Assembly (NCBI GenBank): GCA_964598695.1
Contig: CAZRDB010000025.1
Coordinates: forward strand, 1 to 36,656
From: CAZRDB01 sp964598695
GTDB taxonomy: Bacteria > Armatimonadota > Zipacnadia > UBA1398
Direction of reading: 5' to 3'
Length of the DNA stretch: 36,656 nt
In this document: positions 16,454-22,448 of the stretch, piece after piece
Numbering within the stretch: position 1 is the first letter of the stretch
Layout of the letters: every line of letters begins with the position of its first letter
Translations under genes and position numbers: made by a program
Notes under the pieces: generated by a model
The model's input: the letters and a program-made list of their open reading frames with translations, nothing else
What the model was told of the DNA's origin: nothing
Database searches by the model: none

Positions 16454-17229
16454 TCACGAGTCGGCACAACCGGGAGATCCAACGGATCCGTCAACTTGCG
16501 GCCTCAGCTCGGGACCGAGCTGAGGCCGGGCTGTTTCTGGTCGAAGGCGCCCGGTTCCTCGAGATGGCGCTCGCAGCCGGGGTCGCGCCGGCCCACCTCT
16601 ACCGCGCCGAGCCCGCGCGGCAGCCGGAGGCCGTCGCCCGCCTCGAGCGGGCGTTCGGCCTCGAGGCGACCCCCGTGGCCCGCGAGGTGCTCGCCTGGGC
16701 CGCCAGCATCGAGAGCGAGGTCGACCTCGTCGGCCTCTTCCCCTTCGGCCGCCGCGCCGTCGGCGCGCTCGAGCCGAGGCCCCGGCACGTGCTGATCCTC
16801 GAGGCGATCGCCGACCCGGGCAACGTGGGCGCCGCCGTGCGCTCCGCCGCGGCCGCCGGGGCCGATGCGGTCGTGCTCGCCGGCGACTGCGCCGATTGGA
16901 CCAACCCCAAGGCCGTGCGCGCCAGTGCGGGGGCCGTCCTCGCGCTGCCCGTCCTGCGCGCGAGGGGCGTCGCGGAGGCCCTGGCGGCTCTTGGTCTGCC
17001 CGGCCTGGGCGCCGACGCGCGCTCGGAGACGAGCCTCTACGAGACCCCCGTGCCGGAGGCCTACGCGGTCGTGGTCGGCCACGAGACGCGCGGGCTCTCG
17101 GAGGAGGCGCGCGCCGCCTGCGCGAGCCTGCTGCGGATCCCCATGGCCGCGCCCGTCGAGTCCCTCAACGCCGCCGTCGCCGCGGCGGTGCTCTTGTACG
17201 GCCTCGCCCACGCCACGGCGGAGAGGTAG
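16450..17229 (+). CDS. TrmH/SpoU-family (SPOUT) RNA 2'-O-ribose methyltransferase
   Basis: This 259-residue protein probably starts at TTG 16450, giving the typical opening ITSRHNREIQRIRQLAASARDR. No in-frame ATG is suitably placed. An N-terminal L30e-like substrate-binding domain (about 1-105) precedes the knotted SPOUT domain. Motif 1 is NVGAAVRSAAAAGADAVVL (about 122-140), motif 2 VVVGHETRGLSEE, and motif 3 IPMAAPVESLNAAVAAAVLLY near the C-terminus. Relatives methylate rRNA or tRNA with S-adenosylmethionine, and genes of this type commonly follow rplT. The start overlaps the rplT stop, so translation is probably coupled. A strong 14-bp hairpin lies 49 bases into the gene. Confidence 0.92.
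   Translation: MITSRHNREIQRIRQLAASARDRAEAGLFLVEGARFLEMALAAGVAPAHLYRAEPARQPEAVARLERAFGLEATPVAREVLAWAASIESEVDLVGLFPFGRRAVGALEPRPRHVLILEAIADPGNVGAAVRSAAAAGADAVVLAGDCADWTNPKAVRASAGAVLALPVLRARGVAEALAALGLPGLGADARSETSLYETPVPEAYAVVVGHETRGLSEEARAACASLLRIPMAAPVESLNAAVAAAVLLYGLAHATAER
16499..16528. terminator. 14-bp perfect inverted repeat inside the TrmH-family gene (possible terminator or attenuator)
   Basis: CGGCCTCAGCTCGG (16499-16512) is followed after GA by its exact reverse complement (16515-16528). The downstream sequence is GGCTGTTTCTGG, with only three T in a row. The structure is strong enough to affect transcription past rplT or translation of the methyltransferase. The same bases encode the ordinary ASARDRAEAGL segment, so coding constraint and structure coexist. 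The position fits an attenuator after the ribosomal genes, but the short T-run makes intrinsic termination uncertain. Confidence 0.45.
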
Positions 17230-17236
17230 CCTCGCA

Positions 17237-17773
17237 ATGCGCCTCCTGCTGACCGGCTTTCGCCCCTGGGCGACCCACACCGTGAACCCCAGCGAGGTCA
17301 GCGCGCAGGCCGCCGCCGCGCGGCTCGGCCCCGCGGTGGTTGCCGCGAGCCTGCCGGTCGACTACCACGGCGCGCGTGAGAAGCTGTGGCGGCTGCTCGA
17401 CGAACTCCAGCCGACCCACTGCCTCTCGATGGGCCTCGCGCCGATCGACCACTTCCGCATCGAGCACCTCGCCCGCAAGCCGGAGCAGTTTGCCGATCTG
17501 GCGGGGGCGGAGAGCTACGAGGCGGCCTGGCCGTGGGAGTCAGTTCGGGCCGTCCTGGCCGAGCGTGGCGTGGGCGTCGAGGAGTCGCGCAACGCGGGCC
17601 AGTACGTGTGCGAGAGCACCTACTGGTCGTTGCTCGACTACCGCGCGCGCACGGCCGTGCCCCTCCACGCCGGGTTCCTCCATGTGCCCGGCGCCAGCGC
17701 CGCGTGTCCGGTCGCCGAGACCGTCGAGCACGTGGTGGCGGTCGTACGGGCGTTGCTGATCCCCGCCCCGTAG
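17237..17773 (+). CDS. pcp: Pyroglutamyl-peptidase I (peptidase C15)-like
   Basis: This 178-residue protein begins MRLLLTGFRPWATHTVNPS, the C15 opening (GF-PF-NPS in relatives). The catalytic triad positions can be placed: Glu76 in FRIEHLAR, Cys125 in NAGQYVCEST and His149 in AGFLHVP. The enzyme removes N-terminal pyroglutamate from peptides in the cytoplasm. It is about 20-30 residues shorter than usual, mostly because the loop after Glu76 and the C-terminus are trimmed. It begins 7 bases after the TrmH-family stop, so the two share a transcript. Confidence 0.85.
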   Translation: MRLLLTGFRPWATHTVNPSEVSAQAAAARLGPAVVAASLPVDYHGAREKLWRLLDELQPTHCLSMGLAPIDHFRIEHLARKPEQFADLAGAESYEAAWPWESVRAVLAERGVGVEESRNAGQYVCESTYWSLLDYRARTAVPLHAGFLHVPGASAACPVAETVEHVVAVVRALLIPAP

Positions 17774-17807
17774 GCGCCACGCGCCGAGGAAGGCCGGAGG
17801 TCCGGCC
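17773..17807. repeat. Two adjacent hairpins after pcp
   Basis: GGCGC-CAC-GCGCC spans 17773-17785. GGCCGGA (17792-17798), GG, then TCCGGCC (17801-17807) forms a second perfect inverted repeat. Neither is followed by a T-run. They may mark a factor-dependent transcript end between pcp and the ErcA-like gene. Confidence 0.35.
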
Positions 17808-17825
17808 CGGCCGCCCGCGAAGAGA

Positions 17826-17845
17826 CTCCCTGGGACCCCAGGGAG
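17826..17845 (+). promoter_or_regulatory. Hairpin covering the ribosome site of the ErcA-like gene
   Basis: CTCCCTGGG (17826-17834), AC, CCCAGGGAG (17837-17845) is a perfect 9-bp inverted repeat. It folds as 8 pairs with a 4-base loop. Its 3' arm contains most of the Shine-Dalgarno sequence GGGAGG (17841-17846), 6 bases before the ATG at 17853. When folded, the ribosome site would be blocked, so translation may depend on an unfolding signal, a protein or coupling to upstream translation. Confidence 0.55.
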
Positions 17846-17852
17846 GTGCGCG

Positions 17853-19007
17853 ATGCAGCCGACCGCCGTCGAGTTCGACGCGATGCGCAAGTTCGTGGCG
17901 CCGGAGATCGTGTACGGAAGCGGCTGCCGCCACCTGACGGGACGCTACGCCGCCAATCTCCGGATGCGCCATCCGCTGGTGGTCACCGACCCCGGGGTCA
18001 TCGAGGCGGGCTGGGCCGACGAGGTACTCGAGGCGCTCACCGCCGCGGGGGTCTCCTCCACCGTGTTCTCGGCCCTGACCGCCAATCCCAAGGATCACGA
18101 GGTGGCCGCCGGGCTGCGTGCATACCGGGAGGCCGGGTGCGATTCGCTCGTGGCCGTGGGCGGCGGCAGCCCGATGGACTGCGCCAAGGGCATCGGCGTC
18201 GTGGTCTCCAACGGCGGCGACATCCGCTCGTACGAGGGTGTCGACCGCATGTCCCAGCCCTGCCCGCCGCTCCTGTGCGTCCCGACGACCTCGGGCACCG
18301 GCGCCGACGTCTCGCAGTTTGCCATCATCGGCGACACGGCGCGCGCGACGAAGATGGCGCTGGTCGGGAAGGCGCTCGTGCCCGATGTCAGCCTGACCGA
18401 TCCGCAGACCACCGCGACGATGGACGCCTATCTGACCGCCTGCACCGGCCTCGACGCCCTGTGCCACGCGGTCGAGGCGGCCGGCTCCGACGCGCGCTCC
18501 ACGCTGACGGACGTCCATGCCCTGCGCGCGACGGAACTGGTCTTCGAGCATCTCGCGCGCGCCGTCGCGGACGGCGGGGACGAGGCAGCTCGCGACGGCA
18601 TGGCCCGCGCCAGCCTCCACGCCGGTCTCGCCTTCTCGAACGCGAGCCTGGGCGCCGTGCACGCGATGGCCCACGCCCTGGGCGGCCGCCACGATCTCGC
18701 GCACGGCGAGTGCAACGCGATCCTCCTGCCGCACGTCGTCGAGTTCAACATCCGCCACGTGCCGACTGCGTACGCGCTCCTGCGCGAGGGGTTGCCGGGG
18801 GCGCGCGAGCGGGGCCTCGCGGAGTGGATCCGCGAACTGGCCCGGTCGGTGGGCGTTGAGCGGGACCTGCGGGAGCTGGGCGTCACTCCCGACGAGCTGG
18901 AGGACCTGGCCGCACTCGCGTTCGCCGACCCCTGCCTGCTCACCAACCCCGTGAGCGCGTCGAGAGAGGAGCTGGCCGGCATCTATGGAAGCGCGCTCGG
19001 ACGATGA
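17853..19007 (+). CDS. Iron-containing alcohol dehydrogenase, ErcA-like
   Basis: This 384-residue group III alcohol dehydrogenase has GGGSPMD at 103-109, the nucleotide loop PTTSGTGAD at 144-152, and all four metal ligands at FucO-like spacing: Asp201, His205, His270 and His284. From memory, the opening RKFVAPE, the VVTDPGVIEAGW segment and PKDHEVAAG closely resemble ErcA. That protein is an alcohol dehydrogenase homologue tied to sensor-kinase control of ethanol oxidation in Pseudomonas. The following gene is a PAS hybrid histidine kinase overlapping it by 23 bases, as expected for an erc-type pair. It may therefore be regulatory rather than catabolic. A perfect hairpin covers its ribosome site. 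Confidence 0.85.
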   Translation: MQPTAVEFDAMRKFVAPEIVYGSGCRHLTGRYAANLRMRHPLVVTDPGVIEAGWADEVLEALTAAGVSSTVFSALTANPKDHEVAAGLRAYREAGCDSLVAVGGGSPMDCAKGIGVVVSNGGDIRSYEGVDRMSQPCPPLLCVPTTSGTGADVSQFAIIGDTARATKMALVGKALVPDVSLTDPQTTATMDAYLTACTGLDALCHAVEAAGSDARSTLTDVHALRATELVFEHLARAVADGGDEAARDGMARASLHAGLAFSNASLGAVHAMAHALGGRHDLAHGECNAILLPHVVEFNIRHVPTAYALLREGLPGARERGLAEWIRELARSVGVERDLRELGVTPDELEDLAALAFADPCLLTNPVSASREELAGIYGSALGR

Positions 19008-20988
19008 GCGGAGCCGCCGGGAGCTGCGCCGGCAGGTGCTCGGCTTCGGCGACTTCTCGGCCCAGAAGAGCTACTTCCCCGTACTCAGCCAGCAGGTCGA
19101 TGAGCTGCAGGCGCTGCGCGAGGCGCTCGACGCCGTCTCGGACGGGATCGCGTGGGTCGAGGCCGCGACGGGCCGTGCGCGCGAAGCCAACCGCGCCGCT
19201 CGGCTGCTGCTCGGGCTCGACCTGGTCGGCCGCGCCGACGCTCCGCTCCCCCCCGTGCTGGCCTCCGCGATCGCGCGCTCGGCCGGCGGCGAGGGGCGCG
19301 ACGCGGCCAGGGAGCCGTGCCGGTTCTCCTGCATCGGGCGCGACGGCGTCGAGCGATCCCTCTCCGCCGCGATCGGGGGCCCCTCGCCCGCCGACCCGGG
19401 CGTGGTGGTCATCGTGGTCCGCGACATCACGGCCGAGCGGGCGGCCCAGCGCGCTCTCGCCGAGAGTGAGGCACGGTACCGGCTCCTGTTCGAGGCGGAG
19501 TCGGACGCGATCGTGATGGTCGACGTCGAGACCCGGCGCCCCATCGACGCGAACCAGGCGGCGGTCGATCTCTACGGCTACGCGCGCGAGGAACTCCTCG
19601 CCCTGACGGCGTCCGATCTCTCGGTCGAACCAGAGGATGCCGCTCCCGACGTCGGCCAGGGCGAGAGTGTGCTGCGGATCCCGCTGCGCTACCACCGCAA
19701 GAAGGACGGGACCGTCTTCCCGGTCGAGATTGCGGCGCGCCTCCTCGAGCTGGACGGCCGCCGCTGCCTCCTCGCGGCGATGCGCGACATCACGGAGCGG
19801 GTCCACGCCGAGGAGGAGCGTGAGCACCTCGAGGCCCAGCTCGGCCAGGCCCAGAAGCTGGAGTCGGTCGGGCGGCTGGCGGGCGGCGTGGCGCACGACT
19901 TCAACAACATGCTGCAGGTGATTCTGGGCCACGTTCACCTGGCGATGTCGGAACTCAGCGAGCGCGATCCGCTGTTCCAGCACCTCGGCGAGATCGGCTC
20001 GGCGGCGCAACGCTCGGCCGACCTCACCAAACAGCTCCTCGCGTTCGCGCGCCGCCAGTCCGCCAGCCCGACACGCGTCGACATGAACGCCTCGATCGCC
20101 GCCACACGCCGGATGCTCAAACGGCTGGTGGGCGAGGAGATCGAGTTCGCCTGGTCGCCCGGTGACGCGCTCTGGCCGGTGCGGATCGACGCCTCGCAGC
20201 TCGATCAGGTCGTGACCAACCTCGTGGTCAACGCGCGCGACGCGATCGGCCGCAACGGGCGGATCACCGTCGCGACCCGCAACGTGCCCCTTACCGCGGG
20301 ACGAGCGCGGCTCCACCCCGGCACGGCGCCGGGCGACTACGTCGAGCTTGCCGTTGCCGACACCGGCGTGGGGATGACGCCCGAGGTGCAGGCCCAGGTC
20401 TTCGAGCCGTTCTTCACCACCAAGGGCGCCGGCGAGGGCACCGGCCTGGGGCTCGCGATGGTCTACGGCATCGTCCGCCAGAACCGCGGGTTCATCGAGA
20501 TCGAGAGCGCCCCGGGCGAGGGCACCTGCTTCCGGGTCTGCTTCCCGCGCGATGAGGAGGCCGACGCTCCGAGGACGGCTCGGGAGGCGCGCACGCCGAC
20601 GGGCGGGTCGGAGACGGTGCTGCTCGTGGAGGACGAGGACGCGATCCTCGCGCTGGGGCGGGTGGTCCTGGAGCGCCAGGGCTACACGGTCCTCGCCGCC
20701 GACAACCCGACCGATGCCCTCCGACTGGCCGAGGGGCACCGGGGCGAGATCCACCTGTTGCTGACCGACGTAGTCATGCCGGGCATGGGCGGCAAGGAGC
20801 TGGCCGAGCTGCTCGTCACGCTTCGGCCGGGGATCCGGTGCCTGTTCATGTCCGGCTACCCGGACGACCGGATCGGCCACCAGGGCCTCCTCGACCCAGG
20901 CATCCACTTCATCCACAAGCCATTCTCGGTCTCCGAGCTGTCCTCGGCGGTACGGGCGGTGCTGGACGGGCCCCAGGAGCAGAGGTAG
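18985..20988 (+). CDS. Soluble PAS-PAS hybrid sensor histidine kinase with C-terminal receiver
   Basis: This 667-residue protein has no transmembrane segment, so it should sense a cytoplasmic signal. PAS domains lie at about 48-148 and 162-272, each ending in a RDIT motif. The phospho-accepting H-box is AGGVAHDFNNML with His304, the N-box NLVVNARDAI (412-421), G1 DTGVGM (459-464), the F-box FEPFFTTK (473-480) and G2 GTGLGLAM (485-492). The receiver domain (about 543-660) has Glu549-Asp550-Glu551, phospho-acceptor Asp595 and Lys645. The ATG lies inside the end of the ErcA-like gene, which implies translational coupling and a shared task. No response regulator with an output domain is adjacent, so its final target is unknown. 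Confidence 0.95.
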   Translation: MEARSDDERSRRELRRQVLGFGDFSAQKSYFPVLSQQVDELQALREALDAVSDGIAWVEAATGRAREANRAARLLLGLDLVGRADAPLPPVLASAIARSAGGEGRDAAREPCRFSCIGRDGVERSLSAAIGGPSPADPGVVVIVVRDITAERAAQRALAESEARYRLLFEAESDAIVMVDVETRRPIDANQAAVDLYGYAREELLALTASDLSVEPEDAAPDVGQGESVLRIPLRYHRKKDGTVFPVEIAARLLELDGRRCLLAAMRDITERVHAEEEREHLEAQLGQAQKLESVGRLAGGVAHDFNNMLQVILGHVHLAMSELSERDPLFQHLGEIGSAAQRSADLTKQLLAFARRQSASPTRVDMNASIAATRRMLKRLVGEEIEFAWSPGDALWPVRIDASQLDQVVTNLVVNARDAIGRNGRITVATRNVPLTAGRARLHPGTAPGDYVELAVADTGVGMTPEVQAQVFEPFFTTKGAGEGTGLGLAMVYGIVRQNRGFIEIESAPGEGTCFRVCFPRDEEADAPRTAREARTPTGGSETVLLVEDEDAILALGRVVLERQGYTVLAADNPTDALRLAEGHRGEIHLLLTDVVMPGMGGKELAELLVTLRPGIRCLFMSGYPDDRIGHQGLLDPGIHFIHKPFSVSELSSAVRAVLDGPQEQR

Positions 20989-21048
20989 CGCGAGCACTGC
21001 GCGTGCGGGGCAGGATTCCGTCGGGGGGAGGGGGAACGCCCCTGCGCC

Positions 21049-21525
21049 ATGGAGGAGCCAGCCCACAGCGCTACGGTCGAGATCCGCTCTCTGGAGGCCG
21101 ACGAGCTGTCGGCCGCGTACATCCTCTGTCAGCACTGCTTCCCCGGAACCTACGGTTGGGACACCTTCCGCGGCTACTACACCCGGGCGCGCGACGGCTT
21201 CTTCCTGGCGGAGACCGACGGCATGCTCGACGGCTTCGTGATCACCCGGTACCCCCGCCTCGGCTGGCTCCTCGGCGGGGTGGGCGAGATCGTGCTGATC
21301 GGGGTGGCACGTGACGCCCGGCGTCGAGGACTCGGCGCCGCCCTGATGCGCCATGCCTTCGACTTCCTCCGCCGCAAGGGCGTGCGCGACGTCCGGCTCC
21401 ATGTCGACATCGACAACGAGGGGGCCATCGCGCTGTACGAGCATCTGGGCATGCGGATCCTCTTCCGCGTGCAGCGCTACTACCGGACCGGGGCCGATGC
21501 CTGGCGGATGGGAATCCGCCTGTGA
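21049..21525 (+). CDS. GNAT-family N-acetyltransferase (RimI-like)
   Basis: This 158-residue protein has the GNAT acetyl-CoA loop DARRRGLGAALMRHA at about 89-103, preceded by the beta4 strand IVLIGVA. The region DIDNEGAIALYEHLGMRI (about 120-137) matches the C-terminal motif of RimI-type enzymes. The substrate is unknown: a protein N-terminus, an amino sugar or a small amine are all possible. It begins 60 bases after the kinase gene, and its TGA overlaps the GTG of the endonuclease IV gene. Confidence 0.88.
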   Translation: MEEPAHSATVEIRSLEADELSAAYILCQHCFPGTYGWDTFRGYYTRARDGFFLAETDGMLDGFVITRYPRLGWLLGGVGEIVLIGVARDARRRGLGAALMRHAFDFLRRKGVRDVRLHVDIDNEGAIALYEHLGMRILFRVQRYYRTGADAWRMGIRL

Positions 21526-22448
21526 CCGGCGCCGCCTCCGGCTGGCCCCCGCCGCTCGGCGTGCATGTCTCCGCTGCGGGCGGGGTCTCGCAGGCCGTGC
21601 GGCGCGCCCTCGCGATCGGCTGCACCGCGGTCCAGTTCTTCTCCCGCAGCCCTCGCATGTGGGCGGCGCCACCGCTTTCCGATGACGAGGTGGCCGCCTT
21701 CCGAGCCGCGCGCGCCGGCTCCGCACTCGTGCCCGCGGCGATCCACACGATGTACCTCATCAACCTCGCCTCGCCCGACACCGACCTGCGGGCGCGCGGC
21801 GCCGAGGCGGTCGCCGAGGATCTCCGCCGGGCCGGACGGCTCGGCTGCGAGTACGTGGTCACCCATCTCGGCAGCCGCGGCGATCTCGCCCCCGCCGCGG
21901 CGCGCCGCCGCGCCGTGGCCGCACTCAACCGGGCGCTGCGCGATTCCTCGGGGAGCGAGGCCCTCCTGTTGCTCGAGAACGCGGCGGGGCAGGGGAGGAT
22001 CCTGGGCGGCGACTTCGCCGAGCTGGCGCGCATCCGCGCCGACGTGCGCGACCCCGCGCGGGTGGGGTTCGCCATCGACTCGGCCCACCTGTTCGCCTCC
22101 GGCACCGATCCGCGCGTTCCGGGCGCGCTCGATGCACTGCTGGCGCCGCTTGCCGAGCACGCGATGGTGCCCGCCCTGCGGCTGGTACACCTCAACGATT
22201 CGATGACAGCCCTCGGCTCGCGCCACGACCGCCACGAGCACCTCGGCCACGGCCATCTCGGCCGCCGCGGCCTGCGGGCCGTCCTCACCCACCCGTGGGT
22301 ACGCGGCCTCCCCCTGATCCTCGAGACTCCTTTCGACGAGGAGGGCGCCGACGTGCGCAACCTCGCCTACGCTCGGAAGCTCCTGCGCGAGATCGGCCGC
22401 GAGGCCGCCAAGGAGGCCACACCATGCGGAGACTGTCGCTCGTCCTGA
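21522..22448 (+). CDS. nfo: Endonuclease IV (AP endonuclease, Nfo)
   Basis: This 308-residue protein has normal length. It starts at GTG in a GTGA overlap with the previous stop. Features of the AP endonuclease 2 TIM barrel are present: GVHVSAAGGVSQAV (about 13-26), LLLENAAGQG (about 147-156) with a zinc-ligand Glu, and the hallmark HLNDSMTALGSRHDRHEHLG with zinc-binding His and Asp residues, then PLILETPF near the end. The enzyme cuts DNA 5' of abasic sites in base-excision repair. Its last 25 bases overlap the start of the DUF4091 gene. Confidence 0.95.
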   Translation: MTGAASGWPPPLGVHVSAAGGVSQAVRRALAIGCTAVQFFSRSPRMWAAPPLSDDEVAAFRAARAGSALVPAAIHTMYLINLASPDTDLRARGAEAVAEDLRRAGRLGCEYVVTHLGSRGDLAPAAARRRAVAALNRALRDSSGSEALLLLENAAGQGRILGGDFAELARIRADVRDPARVGFAIDSAHLFASGTDPRVPGALDALLAPLAEHAMVPALRLVHLNDSMTALGSRHDRHEHLGHGHLGRRGLRAVLTHPWVRGLPLILETPFDEEGADVRNLAYARKLLREIGREAAKEATPCGDCRSS

